Below are positions 35,531-45,607 of a DNA stretch of 64,000 nt, piece after piece (position 1 is the stretch's first letter; the number at the start of each line of letters is the position of its first letter). Below the pieces are notes generated by a model. The model saw nothing but the letters and a program-made list of their open reading frames with translations, had not been told where the DNA came from and ran no database searches. The position numbers were made by a program, and so were the translations under genes. The stretch covers positions 930,001-994,000 of the forward strand of contig NZ_CP094997.1 in the NCBI RefSeq assembly GCF_022869785.1. Direction: 5' to 3'. The stretch comes from Dyadobacter chenwenxiniae (GTDB lineage Bacteria; Bacteroidota; Bacteroidia; Cytophagales; Spirosomataceae).

Positions 35531-35869
35531 ATGAAACGGATCTATTTAGGAGAGTTTGAAGAGATCGTTCTGCTGACCGTTGCGGTGATGGAAGGACAGG
35601 CATATGGGGTGGTGCTGATGCGTGAGATCATTGAACAGACTGGCCGTGACGTAAGGCTGAACCAGGTTCATTCGGCTTTGCAGCGGCTGGAAGAAAAGGG
35701 AATGGTGAAATCCGAAATGGGGGAGCCAACTGCCGAAAGGGGTGGCAGACGTAAAAGATTGTTTAAAGTAACTGCTTTCGGGCAGCGGACCCTGCACGAA
35801 ATTCAGGAGGTGCGTGTGAGTTTTTGGAATAGAATCTTAAATCCGTTAAAGCTTTCCACCAATTTATGA
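35531..35869 (+). CDS. PadR family transcriptional regulator
   Basis: The 112-residue winged-helix protein shows the PadR pattern: LGEFEEIVLLTVAVMEGQAYG, then LNQVHSALQRLEEKGMV and a wing GGRRKRLFKVT. PadR proteins repress genes next to them, often transporters. It overlaps the ABC permease gene by 4 bases (ATGA), so both are translated together. This PadR-permease pair is frequent in Cytophagales. Confidence 0.92.
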   Translation: MKRIYLGEFEEIVLLTVAVMEGQAYGVVLMREIIEQTGRDVRLNQVHSALQRLEEKGMVKSEMGEPTAERGGRRKRLFKVTAFGQRTLHEIQEVRVSFWNRILNPLKLSTNL

Positions 35870-38529
35870 GCCGGCACGAGAAACTTTCTAAACCACCGCC
35901 ATTGGCCGATAAACTGCTTCGCCTGTTTTGCGCGCCGCATTTGCTGGAATCGATTCAGGGCGATCTGCATGAAGCATTTATTTATAAAGCCGAAAGTGCC
36001 GGCATAAGAAAGGCCCGCCTTGACTACTGGTGGGAAGTGCTGGGATTTTTCAAACTAAGATATATCAGGCGAAAACACGCACCCAGCCAATGGGATAATG
36101 ACCATTCTTCTCATCCTTTATTCAGTATTGATATGTTAAAAAATTATCTAAAAATCGCGTTCAGAAACCTTGCTAAACATAAAGGTTACTCCGCCATAAA
36201 CATTGGCGGATTGAGCCTTGGCATGGCTGTGGCAATGCTGATTGGGTTATGGATTCACGATGAATTTGCTTTCAATAAGTACCATAAGAACTACGATCGC
36301 ATTGCCAAAGTCATGCAGAAAGGCGCTTTTAACAATGAGGTCTTTAACAACGAGTACATGCCCGCGTCGATGGGAAAAGAGCTTGGTGTAAAGTTTGCGG
36401 ACGATTTTGAATATGTGATCATGTCGTCCTGGACCAGGGAGCATATCCTGGCTTACGGCGACCGGAAATTTACCAGAAAAGGAAATTATCTGAGTGCAGA
36501 AGCGCCTGATATGTTTTCCCTTAATATGAAACAAGGTACACGCGCCGGGCTTAAAGATCAGAATTCCATCCTGTTATCAGAGTCTGTTGCACAAGCATTA
36601 TTTGGGACAGAGAATCCGATTGACAAGATCGTGAAGCTCGATAATAGCATGAACCTTAGGGTTACCGGGGTATACGAGGATCTTCCTTATAACACCGAAT
36701 TTAGAGATCTTTCATTTATTGCGCCATGGAGTTTGTACGTTGCCACGCAGAACTGGGTAAAGACAGCCATTGAAAACAATGAGTGGAATAACAATTCATG
36801 GCAGATACTTGTACAGATCAGTCCCAACTCAGACTTTGCGACCGTCTCGGGAAAGATCCGGAATTTAAAGCTGGAACATGCTCCTGAGACAGCATTCTTT
36901 AAACCGGAGCTTTTTTTGCAACCCATGCAAAAATGGCATTTGTACACTGGTTGGGATAAAGCCGGAAACCTGGACGGACGGATCCAGTACGTCTGGCTAT
37001 TTGGCATAATTGGAGTCTTTGTGCTGCTTCTTGCCTCCATTAACTTTATGAACCTGAGCACGGCCCGCTCGGAGAAACGTGCCAAGGAAGTTGGCATCCG
37101 CAAAGCAGTCGGTTCCTATCGAACGCAGTTAATCAACCAGTTTTTTACAGAATCGCTTATGGTTGTGACCTTGGCTTTCGTGCTCTCTGTGTTGCTGGTC
37201 ATCGTCATTCTGCCTTTTTTCAACGAGGTAGCAGACAAAAAGATCGATTTTCCGTTTAAAAATGTCTGGTTCTGGTTGTTTGCGGGCGCATTTACAATGA
37301 TAACCGGCATTTTCTCCGGAATATATCCTGCCATTTACCTTTCATCCTTTCAGCCTGTAAAAGTTTTGAAAGGAGTCTTTCATGGAGGCCGTTATACATC
37401 AATTCCACGCAAAGCGCTTGTGGTTTTGCAGTTCACCGTTTCGGTTACGCTCATCATTGGGACTATCATTGTTTTTAAACAAATTCAGCATGCCAAAAAC
37501 CGGCCCGTTGGCTATGATCGCAGCGGGCTGATTACAGTAAATATAAATACGCCCGAACTACATGAGCATTACAACGCATTAAGAAGTGATTTGCTGAAAA
37601 CAGGCGCTGTGGTAGAAATGTCTACTTCATCTACGCCGACAACGGATATGAATTCTTCTAATGACGGATATGATTGGGAAGGAAAGGACCCCAATTTTAA
37701 GGAAAACTTCGGGACGATTGCAGTAAGCCATGATTTTGGCAAAACTGTCGGTTGGCAGTTTATTGAGGGACGGGATTTATCAAGAGAATTTGCCACGGAC
37801 TCATCGGGAATGGTGCTTAATGAAAAAGCCGTGAAATACATGGGCCTAAAGAATCCCTCTGAGATCGTTGGCAAGGTCATAAAGTGGCATGGAAGGCCAT
37901 TTAATGTGGTAGGCGTGATTAAGGATATGGTGATGGATTCGCCCTTTCAGCCGGTTTATCCTATGGTATTTATGGCCGATTACAACTGGGCTAATGTGAT
38001 CAACATAAAACTGAACCCGCAGCAATCGGCAAGCAGTTCTCTGGCAAAGGTCGGAGCCGTTTTCAGAAAGTTCAATCCCGGCAGCCCGTTTGATTACAAA
38101 TTCATTGATCAACAATATGCACTCAAATTTGCAACAGAAGAACGCATTGCCAGGCTTGCGTCTGCATTTGCAATCCTTGCTATTTTAATCAGTTGCCTCG
38201 GATTATTCGGGTTAGCTTCCTTTACGGCTGAGCAGCGCACCAAGGAAATTGGAGTCCGGAAAGTGTTGGGAGCGTCCGTAGCAAATCTCTGGGCATTACT
38301 CTCTGGCGATTTTGTGAAACTGGTGATTGTATCCTGCGTGATTTCGGCACCTGTTGCCTATTACTTCCTGAGCGCCTGGCTTTTAAAATACGAATACCGT
38401 ACCGAAATATCGTGGTGGGTTTTTGTCGCTGCGGCATCGGGTGCAATGCTGATTACCATGATTACTGTTAGTTACCAGGCCATTAAGGCTGCGCTGCTGG
38501 ATCCTGTGAAGAGTTTAAAAAGTGAGTAA
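35866..38529 (+). CDS. MacB-like ABC transporter permease with N-terminal permease-prefix domain
   Basis: This 887-residue protein begins with the permease-prefix domain (about 10-80; CAPHLLESIQGDLHE) and a DNA-free linker. The MacB periplasmic core and FtsX domains follow, twice repeated. FtsX signatures are NFMNLSTARSEKRAKEVGIRK (quoted up to 20 residues elsewhere) and TKEIGVRKVLGAS. About eight membrane helices are expected. No ATPase gene lies nearby. Such proteins may export lipoproteins, peptides or drugs, or act in mechanotransmission. A piece of a second prefix domain follows at 38589. Confidence 0.88.
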   Translation: MSRHEKLSKPPPLADKLLRLFCAPHLLESIQGDLHEAFIYKAESAGIRKARLDYWWEVLGFFKLRYIRRKHAPSQWDNDHSSHPLFSIDMLKNYLKIAFRNLAKHKGYSAINIGGLSLGMAVAMLIGLWIHDEFAFNKYHKNYDRIAKVMQKGAFNNEVFNNEYMPASMGKELGVKFADDFEYVIMSSWTREHILAYGDRKFTRKGNYLSAEAPDMFSLNMKQGTRAGLKDQNSILLSESVAQALFGTENPIDKIVKLDNSMNLRVTGVYEDLPYNTEFRDLSFIAPWSLYVATQNWVKTAIENNEWNNNSWQILVQISPNSDFATVSGKIRNLKLEHAPETAFFKPELFLQPMQKWHLYTGWDKAGNLDGRIQYVWLFGIIGVFVLLLASINFMNLSTARSEKRAKEVGIRKAVGSYRTQLINQFFTESLMVVTLAFVLSVLLVIVILPFFNEVADKKIDFPFKNVWFWLFAGAFTMITGIFSGIYPAIYLSSFQPVKVLKGVFHGGRYTSIPRKALVVLQFTVSVTLIIGTIIVFKQIQHAKNRPVGYDRSGLITVNINTPELHEHYNALRSDLLKTGAVVEMSTSSTPTTDMNSSNDGYDWEGKDPNFKENFGTIAVSHDFGKTVGWQFIEGRDLSREFATDSSGMVLNEKAVKYMGLKNPSEIVGKVIKWHGRPFNVVGVIKDMVMDSPFQPVYPMVFMADYNWANVINIKLNPQQSASSSLAKVGAVFRKFNPGSPFDYKFIDQQYALKFATEERIARLASAFAILAILISCLGLFGLASFTAEQRTKEIGVRKVLGASVANLWALLSGDFVKLVIVSCVISAPVAYYFLSAWLLKYEYRTEISWWVFVAAASGAMLITMITVSYQAIKAALLDPVKSLKSE

Positions 38530-38588
38530 TTCATTTCAAAATAATAAAAGCGAAGCTGCCATGCCGGGCTAACCGGTTTCTTCAATGA

Positions 38589-38669
38589 TTTTGTGCAGCC
38601 CATTTGCTTGAAACCATTCAGGGCGATTTACATGAGGATTGCAAATATCAGGTGAAGCGCCCACGTTGA
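38589..38669 (+). pseudogene. Fragment of a second permease-prefix domain
   Basis: The frame reads FCAAHLLETIQGDLHED and then ends at a TGA (38667-38669). It matches residues FCAPHLLESIQGDLHEA of the permease just upstream. The rest of this second permease gene is missing. Confidence 0.75.
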
Positions 38670-38939
38670 TCTCCTGAATGGCACTCATATTCAGTACTCC
38701 AAATATTGACTGTAACGTAGATAGATATTCTGTAAATAATTAAGGAAATACTTATATTTATTATTTAATAGACGTTTGGTTACAATGATATTCTATCATG
38801 GCAGCGACAACCTTGTTGCTGTGGCAGGTTCCTGGTATTCTGGCCGTAAGGCAAGATGGAAGCCAGGTCAGTAATTTCACGATTTCAACAACTGGCGAAT
38901 ATAGTCTCCAATTATCCTATAAGGAATGTGTATTTAATA

Positions 38940-40406
38940 ATGGGAAATATTCGCAAGGTGCTGGCGCTTCTGTTTCTGATAGGATTTTACTTGTTTTTGA
39001 CGCTTACCCCTTCGACTACTTTTGCCCAGCATGAAGCTGATAATTGGTTTTTTGGTCGGGAGGTGGGACTTTCTTTTGCGACTGGTAAGCCTATACCCGT
39101 CTATGGAAGCCCGATCAAACAAACCGAAGGAACAGCTGTTGCAACAGATCCGAAGTCTGGAAAACTGCTTTTTTACACGGATGGTAGCACGGTCTGGAAT
39201 GCCGATCACAAGATTATGCTGCATGGAGAAGGTCTCTTAGGTAGTTTTACATCCACGCAAACTGCATTAACCTTACCATTCCCGGGAAAGTCCAATTTGT
39301 TCTATTTGTTTACAACAAGGTCATTTGCCGATAAAAACGGAGGACTGCATTATTCTGTCATTGATATGACGCTATCCAGCGGCATGGGAGGTGTATCAGT
39401 TGATAAAAAAAATATACTGCTGGAAAAATTTGGCTCCGAAAAACTAACGGCTATTCCCCACATTAATAAAAGGGACTTCTGGCTTATTTCCCATAGATGG
39501 GACAGCGATGTTTTTTTGGTTTATCTGGTTTCTCCAATGGGTATTTCCGCAGCTAAGGAGATAAAGATTGGTACTGTTCACAGAAAAGCAGTTGAAGGGG
39601 CTGACCATTATATTAGCGAGGAAATAGGGACCCTGAAAGGCTCGCCCGATGGGCGCCTGCTTGCAGCTGCAGTTTACAACGAAAGCAAGCGTCCGTTCGA
39701 GCTATATGATTTTGATAATCGAAACGGCACAATTTCCAACTATCGTAGCCTGGGCAACTTTAGTAATCAATACAGTCTGTCTTTCTCTCCTGATAATTCG
39801 AAACTATACCTATCCTTGTTAAGCGATTATGGTGCCTTCCGGTTTGATATAAAGAATTTAAACCTGCCTCCGGCCTCGATAATTTCTCCGGATGCATTAA
39901 ATAACAATGTTACATACGTTGCCGGGGCGTTACAACTTGGTCCAGATGGTAAGCTATATATGGCTTGCCTGGACAGAAAGGGACTATTGGTGATAAACTC
40001 GCCGAATAGTCAGATAGAAAGCATTGATATACAAGAGCTTCCCATGGATTTACAGAGTGGTAAGATTTACCAGGGTCTTCCTAATTTTCTACAATCTACA
40101 TTTAATACATCACCAACTGAACCATTTAAACCAGGGACAACCGTATGTGGTGAGGATCTTTTTGTATATCCCAACCCTGTAATCGACAAAAAGTTTACGG
40201 TTCAAATGGATAGTGCAAGCTGGCGGCCGACATGTAGCCTATTAAGATTTAAAGTATTTCTTGTCTCAGGTGTTGAGCTGCTTTCAACAGATTACCAAAT
40301 TAATGAGACTTTTGAGGTTGATACAACTGCTTGGCCAGCTGGTTTATATATGCTTATTTTTGAATATGAAAGGAAGAGAATTGTTAAAAAGGTAGTCAAG
40401 ATATAG
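38940..40406 (+). CDS. Secreted beta-propeller-like protein with a T9SS sorting domain
   Basis: The protein (488 residues from the ATG at 38940) has a signal peptide ending TTFAQ. A WD40-like body contains repeats such as SGKLLFYTDGSTVWN, PDGRLLAAAVYN, SFSPDNSKLYLS and GPDGKLYMACLD. The last 80 residues form a type A T9SS C-terminal domain (VYPNPVIDKKFTV to KKVVKI). It should be exported across the outer membrane by the type IX system. The binding partner is unknown. The frame is open 28 codons upstream, but the signal peptide fixes the start. Confidence 0.85.
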   Translation: MGNIRKVLALLFLIGFYLFLTLTPSTTFAQHEADNWFFGREVGLSFATGKPIPVYGSPIKQTEGTAVATDPKSGKLLFYTDGSTVWNADHKIMLHGEGLLGSFTSTQTALTLPFPGKSNLFYLFTTRSFADKNGGLHYSVIDMTLSSGMGGVSVDKKNILLEKFGSEKLTAIPHINKRDFWLISHRWDSDVFLVYLVSPMGISAAKEIKIGTVHRKAVEGADHYISEEIGTLKGSPDGRLLAAAVYNESKRPFELYDFDNRNGTISNYRSLGNFSNQYSLSFSPDNSKLYLSLLSDYGAFRFDIKNLNLPPASIISPDALNNNVTYVAGALQLGPDGKLYMACLDRKGLLVINSPNSQIESIDIQELPMDLQSGKIYQGLPNFLQSTFNTSPTEPFKPGTTVCGEDLFVYPNPVIDKKFTVQMDSASWRPTCSLLRFKVFLVSGVELLSTDYQINETFEVDTTAWPAGLYMLIFEYERKRIVKKVVKI

Positions 40407-40450
40407 GAACAAGCGGTTATCAAGATTGTGCTGACGGCATCTTCATAACA

Positions 40451-40510
40451 TTTGATTTTGCTAAAATCAATAACACTGATCAGTGGATGCAGCGGTTTTA
40501 GAAGCTCCAA
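40451..40510 (-). pseudogene. N-terminal fragment of an LHPLIS-type AraC gene
   Basis: Twenty codons read LLKPLHPLISVIDFSKI. They match the start of the AraC paralogues at 31147 (QPLHPLISLLDFNKV) and 44614 (KPLHPLISLIDNTKL). The similarity ends at once, and the rest of the gene is gone. Confidence 0.7.
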
Positions 40511-40649
40511 TATGCGTGCAGCTCAGAGATGGAACGCAGACCTAAAAGGTTCAGCAAAGGAAGTGGCGCATGAAGTCGAAAAAGGCAGCTTTGTAGAATT
40601 AATTTTATATATTGTATGAATTGTTCACAGCCGGCTTTATTTTCCAACA

Positions 40650-43600
40650 ATGAAGCAATCGTTAGGATTACAAATGCTTTTTTTACACCAGATTAAGCGC
40701 TCACATTCAGGTAAAATGAGATTCGCGGTAGCGATCACGTTTATCTGGTGGGTACTACTAAGCCTCGCGCAAGCGCAAAGTGTCAAATTTAATCACCTTA
40801 CCACAAATGAAGGACTGGCCCAAAGCCACGTCTCGGCGATACTGAAAGACAAAAAGGGCTTCATGTGGTTTGGAAGTGAAGATGGACTGAATAAATATGA
40901 CGGTTATGTTTTTACACACTACAAACATGATGCTTACGACAAAAGCAGCATTTCGGATAGTTATATACAGGATCTACTGGAAGATAAGCACGGCGATTTG
41001 TGGGTTGCAACTTCTAACGGGCTGGACAGATTTGACAGGAATAAAAATAGTTTTGTACACTACATAACCCAGGACATCAACGACCTTTTTGAGGATAGTA
41101 AAAACAGGATCTGGCTGGCCACTCTGGAAGGGTTGTTTCTGTTTGACCGGCAAAAAATGAAGTTCAGACTGCTTCTGTATGCCGGGCAGACCCGGGGTAG
41201 CAAAACTAAAAATCCTATTTACCGCATCGAAGAGAGTGACGACGGCTCGCTATGGCTGGGTACAGGAAACGGGCTTTTCCAGGTGGCAATCAACAATGAC
41301 AGGTACACCAGCAGAAGCATCGATGTAAATCGTGGGAACCGTTCTCCGGCACCGGCAATCAGGGCTTTGTGTAGGGATCATCATGGGAACTTATGGATAG
41401 GCACGAAGGGCAAGGGCTTGTTCCTTTACAATCTTAAGGATCGGTCTTTCCGCAACTTTATGCACGAGCCAACCGATCAAAATTCCATCGCTCACAATGA
41501 CATTCTTTCCATTCTCGCGGCCAAAGACGGCAAGCTTTGGATAGGAACCGAAAATGGAGGTGTCAGCGTGTATGACAGGCGCACAGGACAGTTCCTGAAT
41601 TACCAGCACAGATCTAATGAACCTGCTACGCTAAGCAATAATTCTGTATATACGATCTATCAGGATAATGCTGAGAATATTTGGGTGGGGACTTATGCAG
41701 GCGGGGTCGACTTTCTGCCAAAGTTTGGGGAGAAATTTATTTCTTACAGGCACATACAGGGGGAGCCGAGCAGCCTGACAGACAATGTAGTGCTTTCATT
41801 ATGCGGGGACAGTTCAGGTAAGAAAATATGGATTGGCACCGATGGTGGCGGATTGAACGTATTTAACTATAGCAGCAACACTTTCACCAGTTACCGGCAC
41901 GATCCGCGAAATGCAAATTCAATCAGCAATGACTATGTCATTTCGATCGTCCGGGTTTCCGCCGATGTACTGGCATTAGGATATCACGATGGTGGTTTCG
42001 ATTTTTTTGATACCAAGACGGGCATTGCGAAACACTATTTGCCAAATGCCAAAGATCCCAACAGTCTGTCCATTGCCGATGTCAATAACCTTTTCAAGGA
42101 TATCGACGGTAATTTATGGATCGGCACCTGGGGAGGCGGATTGAATTATTATAACGTCAAAAGCAAGAAATTCAAACATTATCGCACCGATCCCGCTGAC
42201 AGCACCAGCATTAGCTCGGACATTGTAACTACTGTTTTCCAGGATAAGAATCGGGTAATCTGGGTGGGGACTTATAACGGGTTGAACAAACTGGACAGCA
42301 GCGGTCGGTATTTCACCCGTTACCAGCGGAACCCGAAAAAGATCTTTTCCCTGTCACATAATAAGGTTCAATGCATCCGGGAAGGGAAGGGCGGCAACCT
42401 ATGGATAGGGACTGTCGGCGGCGGGCTCAATTACTTTGACACCCATAAGCAAACATTTAAAGCCTTTACCGAAAAAGACGGCCTGGCAAGCAACGTCGTA
42501 TTTGCAATGCTGGAAGACCAACATAAAAACTTGTGGTTGAGTACAAACAAAGGAATCTCCCGATTCAATACCGCAAGCAAAACCTTCCGGAATTTTGGCG
42601 TGAAGGACGGGCTGCAAAGCAATGAGTTCAGGGATAACTCGTGCTTTGTAACAGAAGGCGGGCAAATGTTTTTTGGTGGGGTGAACGGTTTCAACACTTT
42701 TCATCCTGACAGTATTAAATACAATACTTTTATCCCGCCGGTTTATCTCACCAGCTTCCAGGTTTTCAACAAAACGGTTTCCGTAGGTGATAAATCCGGT
42801 ATTCTGAAAAGAGATATCAGCGATACGAAGTCCATTACGCTTTCCTATAAACAGTCCGTTTTTACGTTTCAATTTGCTTCGCTGAGTTATACCATCCCAG
42901 AGAAAAACCAGTATGCATACAAACTGGAAGGATTTGATCCGGGTTGGAGCTATGTAGGGAACAAGCGGACGGCCACTTACACGAATCTTGATCCCGGGAC
43001 TTATACATTCCGGGTCAAGGCATCCAACAACGACGGGGTATGGAACAACAGGGGCAACTTTGTAAAAATTATCATCACACCGCCTTTCTGGCTTACCTGG
43101 TGGTTCAGGCTACTATCGGTGCTGTGCTTTACCGGCCTGCTCATCCTTGTTTACAAGTTCCGTACTCAATCGATCCGGAGACAGAAGAAACTGCTTGTCA
43201 CAAAAGTCAAACAGCGCACCATGCAACTTGAAGTGGCGATCGAAGAAGAAAGAAAAGCGAAACGCGTCGCGGAAATCGCAATTGAGGAAGAAAAGAAGGC
43301 AAAGCAGCAGGCAGAGCTGGCAAGCCAGGCAAAAAGCTCTTTTTTGGCTGTCATGAGCCATGAGATCAGAACTCCTATGAACGGGGTGATCGGTATGGCT
43401 TCGCTGTTGGCGGAAACCGACCTGGATGAAGAACAACTCAGTTATACCAGAAGCATACAGTCGAGCGGTGGCAGCTTGCTGACTGTGATCAATGATATTC
43501 TCGACTTTTCCAAAATAGAGTCCGGGAATATGGAACTGGAGGAAAGGGCATTCAATCTGCGGAGTTGCATCGAAGATGTGATGGACGTCTTTATGCCAAA

Positions 43601-44492
43601 AATGGTTGAAGTGAAGCTGGACCTGTTGTATAAAATTAATCACGATGTGCCTGAGCACCTGATTGGCGACGGGCAAAGGCTTCGTCAGATCTTAATCAAC
43701 CTGATCGGAAATGCCATTAAGTTTACCCGGGAAGGTGAGGTGATCTTGACAGTCGCCCTGGATGGCCGGTCGGGCGACAACGAGGTCGGATTGTACTTTG
43801 AAGTAAGGGACAGTGGGATTGGTATTTCCGAAATCAAGATGGACCGCCTGTTTAAGGCCTTTTCGCAGGTAGACTCTTCCACAAGCCGACAATACGGAGG
43901 CACAGGCCTGGGTCTTGCAATCTGTCAAAAGCTGGTAAACCTGATGGGTGGAACGATTGGAGTAACCAGCAATGAAGGTCACGGCAGCACCTTTTATTTT
44001 TCTATCCTTGTGAGAATTTCCGAACAGTTAAAGCAGCAGAACACTGCACCAGCCTCTCAACCGCTGCAACAAGCTAAGCTTTCCCGTAAGATACTGCATT
44101 CCAATTTTTCCAAAAAATATCCATTGGAGATATTGGTTGCAGAGGATAACAAAGTGAATCAAATTGTAATCCAAAAAGTGCTGGGCAAGCTCGGTTACCA
44201 GGTTGAGATGGTTAGCAATGGCCTGGAAGTCGTGAAAAGGGCAATGCAAAAAGTATTTGATTTAATATTAATGGATGTGCAAATGCCTGATATGGATGGT
44301 CTTGAAGCGACTAAAAAGATCAGGGCAACTAACCCAACCAGACCTTATATTGTCGCTATGACGGCCAATGCTCTGCAGGAAGATAGGAAGCTATGCCTTG
44401 CCGCAGGAATGGATGATTATATTAGCAAGCCGATAAACCTGGAAGAACTAATGGAAATGCTGGAAGAATTGTCCCAAAAAATACAATGCTAG
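40650..44492 (+). CDS. Hybrid two-component sensor with periplasmic propeller, kinase and receiver
   Basis: This 1280-residue protein has a signal sequence (a start at the ATG 40716 is equally possible) and two seven-bladed propellers with repeated LWIGT(x)GGL motifs (about 40-700). Next come a Y_Y_Y domain (about 735-795), a membrane helix near 815-832, a coiled coil and HisKA with MSHEIRTPMNG near 903. The ATPase domain has GGTGLGLAICQKL, and a C-terminal receiver has the phospho-acceptor in ILMDVQMPD. Unlike most such Bacteroidota sensors there is no C-terminal AraC HTH, so output must pass to another protein. Confidence 0.92.
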   Translation: MKQSLGLQMLFLHQIKRSHSGKMRFAVAITFIWWVLLSLAQAQSVKFNHLTTNEGLAQSHVSAILKDKKGFMWFGSEDGLNKYDGYVFTHYKHDAYDKSSISDSYIQDLLEDKHGDLWVATSNGLDRFDRNKNSFVHYITQDINDLFEDSKNRIWLATLEGLFLFDRQKMKFRLLLYAGQTRGSKTKNPIYRIEESDDGSLWLGTGNGLFQVAINNDRYTSRSIDVNRGNRSPAPAIRALCRDHHGNLWIGTKGKGLFLYNLKDRSFRNFMHEPTDQNSIAHNDILSILAAKDGKLWIGTENGGVSVYDRRTGQFLNYQHRSNEPATLSNNSVYTIYQDNAENIWVGTYAGGVDFLPKFGEKFISYRHIQGEPSSLTDNVVLSLCGDSSGKKIWIGTDGGGLNVFNYSSNTFTSYRHDPRNANSISNDYVISIVRVSADVLALGYHDGGFDFFDTKTGIAKHYLPNAKDPNSLSIADVNNLFKDIDGNLWIGTWGGGLNYYNVKSKKFKHYRTDPADSTSISSDIVTTVFQDKNRVIWVGTYNGLNKLDSSGRYFTRYQRNPKKIFSLSHNKVQCIREGKGGNLWIGTVGGGLNYFDTHKQTFKAFTEKDGLASNVVFAMLEDQHKNLWLSTNKGISRFNTASKTFRNFGVKDGLQSNEFRDNSCFVTEGGQMFFGGVNGFNTFHPDSIKYNTFIPPVYLTSFQVFNKTVSVGDKSGILKRDISDTKSITLSYKQSVFTFQFASLSYTIPEKNQYAYKLEGFDPGWSYVGNKRTATYTNLDPGTYTFRVKASNNDGVWNNRGNFVKIIITPPFWLTWWFRLLSVLCFTGLLILVYKFRTQSIRRQKKLLVTKVKQRTMQLEVAIEEERKAKRVAEIAIEEEKKAKQQAELASQAKSSFLAVMSHEIRTPMNGVIGMASLLAETDLDEEQLSYTRSIQSSGGSLLTVINDILDFSKIESGNMELEERAFNLRSCIEDVMDVFMPKMVEVKLDLLYKINHDVPEHLIGDGQRLRQILINLIGNAIKFTREGEVILTVALDGRSGDNEVGLYFEVRDSGIGISEIKMDRLFKAFSQVDSSTSRQYGGTGLGLAICQKLVNLMGGTIGVTSNEGHGSTFYFSILVRISEQLKQQNTAPASQPLQQAKLSRKILHSNFSKKYPLEILVAEDNKVNQIVIQKVLGKLGYQVEMVSNGLEVVKRAMQKVFDLILMDVQMPDMDGLEATKKIRATNPTRPYIVAMTANALQEDRKLCLAAGMDDYISKPINLEELMEMLEELSQKIQC

Positions 44493-44613
44493 TAAGTCCC
44501 TGACGACATTTTGTTACTTTCAAAAAAAAGGCAGTAAAACATCAGGAATCAGATGCCCGTTGCTATTCATTTTCTAGGCCTGTATTGCTTTAATGCTGCT
44601 GGATATGCGATTC

Positions 44614-45543
44614 TTAATTAAAAGATTGTCTGAATTCCGATGGCGACAGCTTGGTTTTTGTTTTGAACAACTTACTGAACGATTGCGGGTGCTCAAAGCC
44701 AAGTTCGTAAGCAACTTCGCTTACCGACAAGCTGGTTGTAGCTAATTTTTCCTTTGCTTTTTCGATGAGTTTCTGGTGGATATGCTGCTGAGCGTTTTGT
44801 CCGGTCAGTGAACGGAGCATATCGCTCAAATAACTAGCAGAAATGTTCAAATTGTCTGAAAGGAATTGAACCGTTGGAATTCCCTGGCTCAGAGACTTTT
44901 CGCTATGGAAATACTCGTCCAGGATTTCTTCCAGTTTTTGTAACAAATTGCTCCCTGATACTTTGCGGGTAATGAATTGACGTTTGTAAAAGCGGTTGGC
45001 ATAATTGAGCAACAACTCGATTTGCGAAAGCACCACGTCCTGGCTGAATTCATCAATCCTGCTTTGCAGTTCCTGGTTCATAATATTAAAAATCGACAGT
45101 ATCACAGCCTTTTCCTGGTCGGACAGGTGCAATGCTTCATTAGCCGAATAGGAAAAGAATCCGTACTGCTTAATCTTCTTAGCCAAAGGGAAATTCAGCA
45201 AAAAATCAGGGTGGATCAGCAATGTGAACACGGAAGAACTTGCATTAAGATTAGCGTCGTCGCTTGGGTGGCCGATGATTTGCCCGGGAGCAGCAAACAA
45301 CAGCCCGCCTTCATCAAAATCGTAATAGGTCTGACCATATCGCAGTTTTCCGTTCAGTTTCCCCTTTAAAGCTATTTTATAAAAAGTGAGCACGTGTGAA
45401 TGCTGTGGTCTGTTTGGTTCGACCGGCAATTTGGTATTATCTATAAGGCTGATCAGCGGATGTAGCGGCTTGGGTAAGCCAAAGGCCCGATGCACGTCGG
45501 ACAAAGAATCGAATTTATAGGGGATATTTTCTTCCTTTTTCAT
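44614..45543 (-). CDS. AraC family regulator of the LHPLIS type (second cassette)
   Basis: The 309-residue protein has the sensing half (GLPKPLHPLISLIDNTKL, LRYGQTYYDFDEGG) and the double HTH with YLSDMLRSLTGQNAQQHIH and FEHPQSFSKLFKTK. Motif order equals that of the genes at 2 and 31147. It lies 64 bases downstream of the SDR gene with a hairpin between, the same order as the first cassette. Confidence 0.92.
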   Translation of the reverse strand: MKKEENIPYKFDSLSDVHRAFGLPKPLHPLISLIDNTKLPVEPNRPQHSHVLTFYKIALKGKLNGKLRYGQTYYDFDEGGLLFAAPGQIIGHPSDDANLNASSSVFTLLIHPDFLLNFPLAKKIKQYGFFSYSANEALHLSDQEKAVILSIFNIMNQELQSRIDEFSQDVVLSQIELLLNYANRFYKRQFITRKVSGSNLLQKLEEILDEYFHSEKSLSQGIPTVQFLSDNLNISASYLSDMLRSLTGQNAQQHIHQKLIEKAKEKLATTSLSVSEVAYELGFEHPQSFSKLFKTKTKLSPSEFRQSFN

Positions 45544-45564
45544 TGGATCATTTTAGATATAACA

Positions 45565-45593
45565 ATAACCGATAGCATTGAGCTACCGGTTAT
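45565..45593 (-). promoter_or_regulatory. Hairpin between SDR and AraC genes (second cassette)
   Basis: ATAACCGATAGC and GCTACCGGTTAT pair with one mismatch across a 5-base loop. Position matches the hairpin at 31096-31134 of the first cassette. Confidence 0.5.
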
Positions 45594-45607
45594 GATTGGT
45601 TTAGTCT

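Noticed and set aside
38798..38950. Short frame with GEYSLQLSYKEC, like an Ig-type surface repeat remnant
   Set aside because: It is suggestive of a lost gliding-type protein but too short, and it overlaps the start region of the T9SS protein gene in another frame.
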